Notes under the pieces: generated by a model | Told to the model about the DNA's origin: nothing | Seen by the model: only the letters and a program-made list of their open reading frames with translations | The model's database searches: none | Made by a program: the position numbers and the translations under genes | Part shown: one piece after another, positions 25,882-34,410 of the stretch | Layout: the number at the start of each line of letters is the position of its first letter | Numbering within the stretch: position 1 is the first letter of the stretch | Origin: JAHEZL01 sp964406465 | Lineage (GTDB): Bacteria; Bacteroidota; Bacteroidia; Flavobacteriales_C; GCA-002722245 | Length of the DNA: 64,000 bases | Assembly: GCA_964406465.1 (NCBI GenBank) | Contig: CAYORT010000005.1 | Span: forward strand, 79,795 to 143,794 | Direction of reading: 5' to 3'

Positions 25882-26858
25882 TATTTGGCTCTTTTAGAAA
25901 CCATATCGGCAAAAGCCCTTAATTGTAGTTTCTTGTGTTCTGGAACGTTAATGCTGTCAAGGTTTTTGTAAGCCTTGTCGTAATATTCTTGCATTTTCTT
26001 TGCTGCTAATTCTTTAACACCACAGCGGTCGTAAATAGCGGTAACCGAACGTACTTTTTCTTGAGCGTCAAAATTTTTGCTGTCTAACCATTTTAGTAAT
26101 TCGGCCTTATCAGCTGCATTTGTCATTTCCAGAGCGTTGAGCAATAGATAAGTCTTTTTGTTACTTATAATATCGCCACCAATCTGTTTTCCGAATTTTT
26201 CGGGATCTCCATATACATCTAGGTAGTCGTCCATTAATTGAAAGCCCATACCTAAATTTTCGCCGAAAGAGTAGATAGTGCAACCATCGTCTAAAGATGC
26301 ATTTCCGATGATGGCACCTATTTTTAAGCTCCCGCCCAGTAAAACAGCTGTTTTTAGGCGAATCATTTCAAGATAATCTGCAACAGAAACATCAATTTGA
26401 GTTTCAAAATTCATATCGAATTGTTGACCTTCACAAACCTCTACTGCGGTGGTGTTGAATACGTCGTAAATTTCGCGAATTCTAGGAGATTTAATTTTAT
26501 TGATTTGAGCGAATGCGATTACCTGCATGGCATCACCCGATAGGATTGCGGTATTGTCGTTCCATTTTTCGTGCACGGTGGGCTTACCTCTTCTTATTGG
26601 GGCATTGTCCATAATGTCATCGTGAATAAGGGTGAAATTATGAAACAATTCAACGGCTAAGGCAGCGTAGGCGCAGTCTTCCGTGTTTTCTTCAAACAAG
26701 GAGTTGGCAATAAAAATGAGTTGAGGTCTTAAGCGTTTGCCTCCTAAAGAAAGAATATATCTTATTGGCTCATACAGCTCAATTGGCGATTTTTCCAGCG
26801 AGAGTTCGGCTAGTTTTTGTTCTATGATTTGTTCGAAGTTCAGAGTAGATGTTTGCAT
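25881..26858 (-). CDS. Polyprenyl diphosphate synthase, short-chain type
   Basis: This trans-prenyltransferase condenses isopentenyl diphosphate with allylic diphosphates. The 325-residue protein has both Asp-rich motifs, DDIMD at residues 80-84 and DDYLD near 210. GGKRLRP near 39 and the KT motif (RLKTAVLLGG) are also present. Phe75 lies five residues before the first Asp and the motif has no two-residue insertion. This is the pattern of archaeal-type GGPP synthases, so a C20 product is more likely than a long quinone tail; that is inference. It is 3 bp downstream of the epimerase gene. Confidence 0.88.
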   Translation of the reverse strand: MQTSTLNFEQIIEQKLAELSLEKSPIELYEPIRYILSLGGKRLRPQLIFIANSLFEENTEDCAYAALAVELFHNFTLIHDDIMDNAPIRRGKPTVHEKWNDNTAILSGDAMQVIAFAQINKIKSPRIREIYDVFNTTAVEVCEGQQFDMNFETQIDVSVADYLEMIRLKTAVLLGGSLKIGAIIGNASLDDGCTIYSFGENLGMGFQLMDDYLDVYGDPEKFGKQIGGDIISNKKTYLLLNALEMTNAADKAELLKWLDSKNFDAQEKVRSVTAIYDRCGVKELAAKKMQEYYDKAYKNLDSINVPEHKKLQLRAFADMVSKRAK

Positions 26859-26861
26859 TGA

Positions 26862-27803
26862 TTAAACAGCGGTAACAAATTGCTTGCTTTCCAATAGTTT
26901 TAAAATTCCTTCTTTTAGTGGAAGCATTTCTCTGTCAAGAAGATCTTTCATTTTTGAATTATCAGGACATCTTCTTGTCATATCGCCTTCTTTCAATTTA
27001 GGAAGGTGAATGATTTTTGAAGAAGAGCCGCTCAATTCAATGATTAGGTTGGCCAGGTCAAGCATAGAAATTTCGCTTTCACCACCAATATTAATTACAT
27101 CGTTAACTATACGATTTTCATAGAAAGCCTTAACGCATGCTCCAACATTATCATCTACATAACAGAAGGTTCTTGTTTGACTTCCATCACCGTAGATTGT
27201 GATGTCCTTATTATTTAGAGCAGAATAAAGGAATTTCGACATTACGAAATCTTTGCTTTGTCTTGGTCCGTAAGTGTTGAAGAATCGGAAAATAGTATAT
27301 TCTAATCCGAATTCTTGCTGGTATGAACGAAGAAAGGCTTCTCCTACATTTTTAACCACTGCGTAAGGTACTCGTGAGTTTAGCGGAGTAGTTAATTCGT
27401 GTTGAGGTAATTCTACTGGTTCGCCATATACTTCTGAAGAGGATGAAAAATACACTCTTTTTACTCCCGTGCTTTTAGAAATATTTAGAATGTGTTTGAT
27501 GCCTTCGATATCTCTTAAAACTTTTACCGGATTGGCTTGTGTTCTTAAAACGCCTACCAATGCTGCATAGTGAAATACGTAATCGAATTTATGTCCTAAC
27601 ATGATTTCAGAAATCTCTCGATACTCATTCACATCGGCCTTGATAAATAGCCAATTATCTTTAGATTTTTTTGGAAGATTTTCTTTTTTTCCAGTAGATA
27701 GATTATCTACAATAACGACGAAATTATTTTTGTCTTCAATTAGTTTGTCGGCAAGGTGACTTGCCACAAATCCTGCTCCACCTGTAATTAAAATTTTAGC
27801 CAT
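26862..27803 (-). CDS. NAD-dependent sugar-nucleotide epimerase/dehydratase
   Basis: The 313-residue extended SDR has the NAD-binding GGAGFVA at residues 8-14, the Ser-rich SSSSEVYGE near 120, and the catalytic Tyr147-x3-Lys151 in PYAVVKN. RFFNTYGPRQ and GDGSQTRTFCYVDD are the substrate-side motifs of UDP-glucose 4-epimerase and UDP-glucuronate decarboxylase relatives. The exact sugar is unknown. It lies 2 bp after rfbA and 3 bp before the prenyl synthase, in a tight operon that fits surface polysaccharide synthesis. Confidence 0.88.
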   Translation of the reverse strand: MAKILITGGAGFVASHLADKLIEDKNNFVVIVDNLSTGKKENLPKKSKDNWLFIKADVNEYREISEIMLGHKFDYVFHYAALVGVLRTQANPVKVLRDIEGIKHILNISKSTGVKRVYFSSSSEVYGEPVELPQHELTTPLNSRVPYAVVKNVGEAFLRSYQQEFGLEYTIFRFFNTYGPRQSKDFVMSKFLYSALNNKDITIYGDGSQTRTFCYVDDNVGACVKAFYENRIVNDVINIGGESEISMLDLANLIIELSGSSSKIIHLPKLKEGDMTRRCPDNSKMKDLLDREMLPLKEGILKLLESKQFVTAV

Positions 27804-27805
27804 AA

Positions 27806-28669
27806 TTATCTTTCCAATAAATTTTTCAAATATGTACCATAACCGCTTTTCAGCAATGGTGTAGCTATTTCAAGTAGTTGTTCTGCATTAATAAAACCTT
27901 GGTGGTAAGCAACTTCCTCTATACAACCAATCTTCAACCCTTGTCTCTCTTCAATAACCTGAACATATTGTCCGGCTTGCATTAAAGAAGCAAATGTTCC
28001 AGTATCTAACCAAGCAGTTCCCCTATCTAAAATCTCTACCTTTAGCTTCTTACGTTCCAAATAGATTTTGTTTACATCTGTTATTTCATATTCTCCTCTT
28101 GCACTAGGGGTGAGGCTTTTAGCTATTTCAACCACGTTGTTGTCGTAAAAATATAGTCCGGGCACCGCGTAATTAGATTTCGGCTTAACAGGTTTTTCTT
28201 CCAAAGAAATAGCCATTTTATTTGCATCGAACTCAACAACACCAGATCTTTCAGGGTCTGATACATGGTAAGCAAATACTATTGCTCCATCAGGATTTGA
28301 ACATTTGGGTAATACGCTGTTCATTGTTGTGCCATAAAATATATTATCACCTAAGATGAGTGATACTTTATCTTTTCCAATAAATTTTTCACCTAAGACA
28401 AAAGCTTGGGCTAATCCATTTGGGACTTCTTGCACAACATATTCAAAAGAGCATCCAACTCGAGAACCATCGCCAAGCAATTTTTTGAAGGCAGCTTGAT
28501 CTTGAGGAGTGGTGATAATTAAAATTTCTCTGATTCCGGCTTGCATTAAGGTAGCAAGAGGGTAGTAAATCATAGGTTTGTCGTAAATAGGCATCAATTG
28601 CTTACTAACCACCTGAGTCAATGGGTACAAGCGAGTTCCTGAACCTCCTGCTAGAATTATTCCCTTCAT
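27806..28669 (-). CDS. rfbA: Glucose-1-phosphate thymidylyltransferase
   Basis: RfbA makes dTDP-glucose from glucose-1-phosphate and dTTP, the first step to dTDP-rhamnose and other deoxysugars. The 287-residue protein has the nucleotidyltransferase signature GGSGTRLYPLT at residues 8-18. SKQLMPIYDKPMIYYP, LGDNIFYG, and the C-terminal WLDTGT with RGTAWLD are also present. rfbB, rfbC and rfbD are not in the window, so the dTDP-sugar product must be finished elsewhere. It heads the minus-strand operon with the epimerase and the prenyl synthase. Confidence 0.96.
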   Translation of the reverse strand: MKGIILAGGSGTRLYPLTQVVSKQLMPIYDKPMIYYPLATLMQAGIREILIITTPQDQAAFKKLLGDGSRVGCSFEYVVQEVPNGLAQAFVLGEKFIGKDKVSLILGDNIFYGTTMNSVLPKCSNPDGAIVFAYHVSDPERSGVVEFDANKMAISLEEKPVKPKSNYAVPGLYFYDNNVVEIAKSLTPSARGEYEITDVNKIYLERKKLKVEILDRGTAWLDTGTFASLMQAGQYVQVIEERQGLKIGCIEEVAYHQGFINAEQLLEIATPLLKSGYGTYLKNLLER

Positions 28670-28790
28670 TTATCTGTTTCTTTCAGTTTAATACTGTGTA
28701 AAGTTAACAATGTTGACTTTATTTTAAGGCTTATTCCTCAAAAATAATAATATATCGCTATAAGTAAAGGTTAATTTACTTAGAGTTATG

Positions 28791-28798
28791 TACTTTTG
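28791..28798 (+). promoter_or_regulatory. -7 promoter element of the radical-SAM gene
   Basis: A perfect TACTTTTG begins directly after an in-frame ATG at 28788. Transcription would therefore start downstream of that ATG, which fixes the real start at 28815. Confidence 0.6.
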
Positions 28799-28814
28799 CT
28801 CTCGAATTATTGAT

Positions 28815-29840
28815 ATGCCCAAAATATACTGGAACGATAGTATTGAGTTAATGCGTAAGCTTACCTTGAGGAAGGTTTGGAATTATAATGCTTTGGTGTG
28901 GAGTTATTTTTGGTCGAAATGGAGAAAGAAGCCTTATGTATGGGCAAAACCTTTCAGTATTTCTATTGAACCTACTACTTCCTGCAATTTAAGGTGTCCG
29001 GAATGTCCTAGTGGTTTAAGGGCATTTACCCGTGATACAGGGATGTTAGATAAATATTTTTTTAAAAAAACCATCGATGAGCTATCTCCTAATTTATTGT
29101 ATCTCATCTTCTATTTTCAGGGAGAACCATACTTGAATACTAAGTTTCTGGACATGGTACAGTATGCTTCTTTCAAAGGAATTTATACAGCTACATCTAC
29201 CAATGCTCATTATTTAAACGATGAAAATTGTGAAAAAACCATTCGTTCTGGTTTGAGCAGAATGATTATTTCCATTGATGGTACAACGCAAGAGACCTAT
29301 CAGTCTTATCGTATTGGTGGAAATTTAGAAAAAGTATTAGAAGGTGCTAAAAGAATAGTGAAATGGAAAAGGGAGTTGAAGAGTAAAACCCCTCATCTAA
29401 TTTTTCAGTTTTTGGTGGTGCGTCATAATGAGCACCAAATAGACGAAGTATATCGTTTGGCTGAGGAAATTGGTATTGATGAGGTTCGTTTAAAAACAGC
29501 GCAAGTATACGAGTATGAGAATGGAAATGAGTTAATTCCACTGCAAGAAGAATATTCTCGTTATAAAAAAAACAGCGACGGAACATATACCATAAAGAAC
29601 AAGATGGTAAATAGTTGTTGGAGAATGTGGCAGGGTTGCGTAATTACTTGGGATGGTTTGGTGGTTCCTTGTTGTTTTGATAAGGATGCCACACATCGTT
29701 TAGGGAATTTGAAAGAACAGAATTTCACTCAATTATGGACGGGAGAAGGGTACCAGCAATTTAGAAGAAGTTTGTTGAAATCTCGTTCGGAGATAGATAT
29801 TTGTAAAAACTGTACCGAAGGAACTAAAGTTTGGGCTTAA
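28815..29840 (+). CDS. Radical SAM/SPASM domain protein
   Basis: With the ATG at 28815 the product is 341 residues. It has the radical-SAM cluster motif CxxxCxxC at Cys57, Cys61 and Cys64, a core barrel (FYFQGEPYL, ISIDGTTQETY), and a C-terminal SPASM-type Cys set (SCWRMWQG, VVPCCFDKD, ICKNCTEG) for auxiliary Fe-S clusters. SPASM enzymes modify peptides or small molecules. No short peptide substrate gene is seen nearby. Related proteins are often found in polysaccharide loci, where their role is unsettled. It is convergent with the SGNH gene, overlapping by 17 bp. Confidence 0.88.
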   Translation: MPKIYWNDSIELMRKLTLRKVWNYNALVWSYFWSKWRKKPYVWAKPFSISIEPTTSCNLRCPECPSGLRAFTRDTGMLDKYFFKKTIDELSPNLLYLIFYFQGEPYLNTKFLDMVQYASFKGIYTATSTNAHYLNDENCEKTIRSGLSRMIISIDGTTQETYQSYRIGGNLEKVLEGAKRIVKWKRELKSKTPHLIFQFLVVRHNEHQIDEVYRLAEEIGIDEVRLKTAQVYEYENGNELIPLQEEYSRYKKNSDGTYTIKNKMVNSCWRMWQGCVITWDGLVVPCCFDKDATHRLGNLKEQNFTQLWTGEGYQQFRRSLLKSRSEIDICKNCTEGTKVWA

Positions 29841-30762
29841 GCGCTAAAACACTGTCAATATCATGTCCTAATTGATAACTAAATTTTTTTGCGGCATTTT
29901 TTTCTAGATGGAAGCCATCCATCGATTGGTATTTATTTCCTTGGTTTACATAGTTTAAATAAGGAATTCCTTTATCGTTAGCGTAATTGCTAATTATACT
30001 GTCGAGTGAAGGTAGGTATCTATGCTCTCTTTCTAAGTTTTCTTTATTGACGGGCATTCTTACCAAAATAATATTTCCTTTTTTGGATAAGAATTCAACG
30101 ATGTTTTTAAAGTAGTTCATTCTTGTTGGGGAATAGGTATTGAAAGTTTCAAAAGTATTGAAGGTATTCATGTAAATTTCACAGCGTTTTTTATAGCTGA
30201 GGCTATCCATAGGGAGGGTGAGTTCTAAAAAACCATCAGGATAGGGTTTAAAAACTTCGTGTTCTTTGTTTCTATTTAATATTAAATCAAATAATGGAGT
30301 GTGATTTTTTATGAGGTATTCAATATTTGGTGTACTATTGAAAAACCATTGTTTGGCCATAAGTTGTTTGTGCTCTTCAAATTCTTTTTCGTCATCCGAA
30401 AGATTAGATTTCAGACGAGAAAATACCAAGGGATTAATTTCTAAAATAAACAGTTGAGGATCGTCGCTTTCAACTAATTTTTCTTTAATGGCTTCAAAGT
30501 AAACAGAGCCGTATTTTACTATATCGGCATCAATGGCGAAGTTGAATAAATCGTAATTTTTGTTCATTCCTTTGTTTACCTCTTGAGGCATGATTCCTTC
30601 CAAAGATCTTGAGGCACCTATAATTAGTGATTTTGAAGGCTTTAAAAAGTGAGTATAATATTGATCTACAAAACCGCGCGTGAAAAAATGACCTATACCG
30701 TAAACCACTGCGCTTAAAATTCCACAGAAAACGATAATTTTTATTACAAATTTACGCGTCAT
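29824..30762 (-). CDS. SGNH/DltD-like protein, partner of the MBOAT acyltransferase
   Basis: I place the start at 30762, giving 312 residues; a longer frame to 30846 would overlap the MBOAT gene. The product has one N-terminal TM helix (about 5-25), then an extracytoplasmic domain with a Ser in GASRS at about residue 51 and a C-terminal D-G-F-H motif (Asp282, His285). This fits an SGNH-hydrolase-like triad. The ATG overlaps the MBOAT stop as TAATG. By analogy with DltB/DltD and AlgI/AlgX, it probably completes acyl transfer to a glycan outside the membrane. Confidence 0.75.
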   Translation of the reverse strand: MTRKFVIKIIVFCGILSAVVYGIGHFFTRGFVDQYYTHFLKPSKSLIIGASRSLEGIMPQEVNKGMNKNYDLFNFAIDADIVKYGSVYFEAIKEKLVESDDPQLFILEINPLVFSRLKSNLSDDEKEFEEHKQLMAKQWFFNSTPNIEYLIKNHTPLFDLILNRNKEHEVFKPYPDGFLELTLPMDSLSYKKRCEIYMNTFNTFETFNTYSPTRMNYFKNIVEFLSKKGNIILVRMPVNKENLEREHRYLPSLDSIISNYANDKGIPYLNYVNQGNKYQSMDGFHLEKNAAKKFSYQLGHDIDSVLALKPKL

Positions 30763-32213
30763 TAAAATTGAAAATAAATGAATGATTGTTTGTCCATTAC
30801 TGCGAATAGAATTAAAATTAGTCCGCCGGTAATATAAAGTCCCCATCGTACCGGCATACTTGCTTTATTAATGAATGGAAGGTTTTCGCCGTATTTAATT
30901 TGTGTAAAATGTGCTATTTCCATAATCACTATGAAAAATAGGGCTATTAATATTTCTTTTTTACTTACAGCTTCCCCAAACATTGATAAGTTAAGTTGGT
31001 TTAAGTGTAGGTGTGGAATAGAGGAAATAATGTGAAAAGCGTCGTTTACCGAACTTGCACGAAAAAATATATAAGTGAAGCTAACAAAGATAAAAGTGAG
31101 GATTAACGAAAGAGGGTTGTAAATAAAACCAGGTATTTTTTTGCTCCACGCTTTTCTTTTCTTTTTGCTTAGGAAGTCGTAGGCCAAAGCAATACCATGG
31201 AGCGTTCCCCAAATTACAAAAGTCCAGTTGGCACCATGCCATAAGCCGCTCAAGCTAAAAGTGAGCAAAACTCCCACCACCACAGCTGCTTTTCCCCAAT
31301 CTCTTTTTTCGGTTACAAAAGGAGAGTAAACGTAGTCTACAAACCAAGTGTTTAGTGAAATGTGCCATTTCCTCCAAAATTCTGAAATAGAAGTAGCGTG
31401 GTAGGGACGGTCAAAATTCTTCATTAATTTAAATCCCATTACTCTAGCGGTGCCTAATGCAATATCTGAATAGCCGGAAAAATCACAGAAAATTTGAATG
31501 GAAAAAAGAAATGTGGCAAATATTACCGGGAATCCTTCAAATTGTGTAGGGTGGTTGTACACTTCATTTACCATTACAGAAATTCTGTCGGCAATCACCA
31601 TTTTTTTAAAAAGTCCCCAGCCGATTAATTTGAGTCCGCTTACCGCGTTGTAATAATCGAAATTCTTTTTTTCATGAAATTGATGTAAAACATTTTGCGG
31701 ACGTTCAATGGGGCCTGCTACCAACTGCGGATAGAACATTACGTAAAGGGCGTAAATACCCATGTGTCTTTCTGCCTTTTGCACTCCTCTGTACACTTCT
31801 ATGGTATAACTCATTGCTTGAAAAGTATGGAAGGAAAGTCCTATGGGTAAAATCATTCCAAGGTAAGGTAAACCTTCACCTTTAGCGACATCATAGCCTA
31901 GTGCAATATTAATGTTATCAGTAAAAAAATTATAGTACTTAAAAATGCATAAAACACCAACATTTGTTACGATACTTACTATGAGCCATCGTTTCTTTTT
32001 TAGGCTGTCCAGTGTGTCTTCAATTAATATTCCGGCGTAATAATCAATAATGATGGTGAAAAATAGAATAAGAATATAAATAGGAATGAAGAACATGTAG
32101 AATATACAGCTCGAAATCAAGAGGTGAATCCAACGAAAGCGATGCGGTAACAAAAAATAAATTATTGTTACCAGAGGGAAAAAAATTAGAAATTCTAGAG
32201 AGTTAAACAGCAT
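30762..32213 (-). CDS. MBOAT-family O-acyltransferase (AlgI-like)
   Basis: The 483-residue membrane protein has about a dozen hydrophobic segments and the MBOAT signature region. QLVAGPIERPQN lies near residue 155, FWRKWHISLNTWF near 275, and the catalytic His is in SGLWHGANWTF near residue 328. AlgI-type proteins carry acyl groups across the membrane for O-acylation of exported polysaccharides. Its stop overlaps the start of the SGNH gene and its start is divergent from the FkbH operon with 64 bp between them. Confidence 0.93.
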   Translation of the reverse strand: MLFNSLEFLIFFPLVTIIYFLLPHRFRWIHLLISSCIFYMFFIPIYILILFFTIIIDYYAGILIEDTLDSLKKKRWLIVSIVTNVGVLCIFKYYNFFTDNINIALGYDVAKGEGLPYLGMILPIGLSFHTFQAMSYTIEVYRGVQKAERHMGIYALYVMFYPQLVAGPIERPQNVLHQFHEKKNFDYYNAVSGLKLIGWGLFKKMVIADRISVMVNEVYNHPTQFEGFPVIFATFLFSIQIFCDFSGYSDIALGTARVMGFKLMKNFDRPYHATSISEFWRKWHISLNTWFVDYVYSPFVTEKRDWGKAAVVVGVLLTFSLSGLWHGANWTFVIWGTLHGIALAYDFLSKKKRKAWSKKIPGFIYNPLSLILTFIFVSFTYIFFRASSVNDAFHIISSIPHLHLNQLNLSMFGEAVSKKEILIALFFIVIMEIAHFTQIKYGENLPFINKASMPVRWGLYITGGLILILFAVMDKQSFIYFQF

Positions 32214-32264
32214 TTCAATTTTTCAATATAAGTTCGCTAAAGTAATAAGAATAAGTAAAATTAC

Positions 32265-32272
32265 TATTTTTG
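32265..32272 (+). promoter_or_regulatory. -7 promoter element of the fkbH operon
   Basis: A perfect TATTTTTG ends 5 bases before the ATG at 32278. The transcript would be leaderless, or translation starts at the next in-frame ATG at 32302. Confidence 0.5.
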
Positions 32273-32277
32273 GCGCT

Positions 32278-34017
32278 ATGGCAAATTCAAATGCAGATAA
32301 TATGATTCTTGATTTTTCGGTGTTAAAGAAAGCAAAAAAGCAAATTGATACATCGTGGAAAGAGGTGCGAGTAGCAATATTAGGCGATCATGCAACTCAA
32401 TTTATCAAAGAAGCTTTAATTGGTTACGGTGCTGTTAATAAGTTGAATTACAATGTTTATGAAGCTGAGTATTCTCAAATTGATCAGGAAATTTTAGATG
32501 GTGATTCTGAATTGTATCAATTCAATCCAGAAATTGTCATTGTTACCAATTCAGTGTATAAGTTGGAACAAAGTTTCCATTTTTCGTCTTCAAAGCATAC
32601 TTTTTCTGCTCAATATTTAAATAAGGTGGAAGGCTGGCTAGAGGCTCTTAAAGGCAGAACAAAAGCCAAAGTAATTTTGTCCACGTTACCCGAATTACCT
32701 GATGCTACCTTTGGTAATTATGCTGCCAAGGTGGATGTGTCTTTTTTATTTCAATTAAGAAACATCAATCTGGAATTAATGAAATTAAGTCAGGTAAATG
32801 GTAATTTATTTATTTGTGATGTAGCCGCTCTTTTCAGTTTGTACGGACAACAATTCGCAAAATCTCCGCAAATGTATATCAATGCCGATATGATTTTTAG
32901 TTTAGATTTCATTCCGGTTTTCACCAAGCAAATCAATGATATTATTTTGGCAGTTAGTGGAAGATTTAAAAAATGTTTGATTTTAGATTTAGACAATACC
33001 ACCTGGGGGGGGATTATTGGTGATGATGGTTTAGAGAATATTAAAATTGGCGATTTAGGTATAGGTAAAGCGTTTACCAAACTTCAAACCTGGGCGAAAG
33101 CCTTAAAAGAAAGAGGTGTTATTTTGTGTATTTGTAGTAAAAATGATGAGGCGAATGCCAAAGAGCCTTTTGAAAAGCACCCTGATATGGTGTTGAGATT
33201 GGAAGATATATCGGTGTTTGTAGCCAATTGGGAGAACAAGGCATCTAACATTAGAAACATTCAGGAGATTTTAAATATTGGTTTCGATTCAATGGTTTTT
33301 TTGGATGACAATCCTTTTGAGAGAAATTTGGTTCGACAAGAAATACCTGATGTTACAGTACCTGAATTACCCGAGGATCCTGCTGAATATTTAGATTATT
33401 TGCTTACACTTAATCTTTTTGAAACTGCTTCTTATTCTGAAAACGATAAAGACAGAACCAAACAGTATCAATTAGAGGCAGAGCGTGTTTCTTCTCAGGC
33501 TAAGTTTGCCAATATTGATGATTATTTAGCGTCGTTGGAAATGGTGTCGGACGTTAAAAATGTAGATGCTTTTTCATTGCCTCGTGTGGCTCAGTTAACG
33601 CAGCGTTCCAATCAATTTAATCTCAGAACACAAAGATATACCGACGAAGATTTGAAATCAATGATAGATTCGGGTAGCTATTTAGCTTTGTCTTATACTT
33701 TGGTAGATAAATATGGTGATAACGGACTGATTAGCGCCATCGTTTTGAAAAAGGAGAAAGATTTCATGTTTGTAGATACCTGGATTATGAGCTGCAGAGT
33801 TTTAAAAAGAACAATGGAGCCTTTTGTATTGAACTCTATCGTTGAAATAGCAAAAAAAGAAGGCTATTCTAAATTAGTGGGTGAATATTTGCCAACAGCA
33901 AAAAATGGAATGGTGAAAGATCATTATAAGAATTTCGGATTTATAGAGAATGAGGGAAAGTGGGAGTTGGATTTGAATAATTTTCAAGCGTTAAAATGTT
34001 TTATAACGGCTAAGTAA
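32278..34017 (+). CDS. HAD-IIIC/FkbH-like protein
   Basis: The 579-residue protein has three parts. An N-terminal SGNH-like domain covers about 1-225. The HAD-IIIC phosphatase core has the D-x-D-x-T motif in LILDLDNTTWGG near residue 236, CICSKNDEAN near 287 and FLDDNPFERN near 342. The last part is a C-terminal GNAT-like domain. FkbH-type enzymes take a glyceryl group from 1,3-bisphosphoglycerate and load it on an acyl carrier protein; no carrier protein gene is in the window. It heads a three-gene operon with no gap to the MaoC gene. Start 32302 is possible given the promoter position. Confidence 0.88.
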   Translation: MANSNADNMILDFSVLKKAKKQIDTSWKEVRVAILGDHATQFIKEALIGYGAVNKLNYNVYEAEYSQIDQEILDGDSELYQFNPEIVIVTNSVYKLEQSFHFSSSKHTFSAQYLNKVEGWLEALKGRTKAKVILSTLPELPDATFGNYAAKVDVSFLFQLRNINLELMKLSQVNGNLFICDVAALFSLYGQQFAKSPQMYINADMIFSLDFIPVFTKQINDIILAVSGRFKKCLILDLDNTTWGGIIGDDGLENIKIGDLGIGKAFTKLQTWAKALKERGVILCICSKNDEANAKEPFEKHPDMVLRLEDISVFVANWENKASNIRNIQEILNIGFDSMVFLDDNPFERNLVRQEIPDVTVPELPEDPAEYLDYLLTLNLFETASYSENDKDRTKQYQLEAERVSSQAKFANIDDYLASLEMVSDVKNVDAFSLPRVAQLTQRSNQFNLRTQRYTDEDLKSMIDSGSYLALSYTLVDKYGDNGLISAIVLKKEKDFMFVDTWIMSCRVLKRTMEPFVLNSIVEIAKKEGYSKLVGEYLPTAKNGMVKDHYKNFGFIENEGKWELDLNNFQALKCFITAK

Positions 34018-34410
34018 ATGAAAGAAGGAGATGTTTTTAATCACGAATTCACTGTAAGTGAAAAAGTGTACAAAGGTTTTATAGATATTTTTAGAGATGA
34101 AAATCCTTTGCATACCAATGCCGAATTTGCTGCTGCTAAAGGGTTTCCTAAAGTGGTAATGCATGGCAATATTTTGAATGGTTTTCTATCTTTTTTTATT
34201 GGCGAACTTTTACCTACCAAAGATGTGATGATAGTGAGTCAGCAAATAGATTTTAAAAAGCCGGTTTACTTAAATGATACTTTGCGTTTTTCAGCAAAGG
34301 TGAACGAAATTCATGAATCGGTGAATTTGGTAGAATTTAAATATGATTTTGTTAATGCAACTAATACCAAAGTTGCCAAAGGAACGATAAAAATAATGCT
34401 TTTCAAATGA
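34018..34410 (+). CDS. MaoC-like hot-dog dehydratase
   Basis: The 130-residue protein is a single MaoC/R-hydratase hot-dog domain. The catalytic pair is in DENPLH (Asp27, His32), with the following GFPKVVMHGNIL segment. The family hydrates or dehydrates 3-hydroxyacyl thioesters. Its ATG is the base after the FkbH stop, and its end overlaps the SDR start by 4 bases. The three probably act on one carrier- or CoA-bound acyl unit. Confidence 0.88.
   Translation: MKEGDVFNHEFTVSEKVYKGFIDIFRDENPLHTNAEFAAAKGFPKVVMHGNILNGFLSFFIGELLPTKDVMIVSQQIDFKKPVYLNDTLRFSAKVNEIHESVNLVEFKYDFVNATNTKVAKGTIKIMLFK

Noticed and set aside
28788..28814. Longer N-terminus for the radical-SAM protein from ATG 28788
   Set aside because: A perfect -7 promoter box starts right after this ATG, so it would lie upstream of the transcript.
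30763..30846. 28 extra residues on the SGNH protein
   Set aside because: They would lie inside the MBOAT gene; the TAATG junction at 30762 gives a normal TM start.
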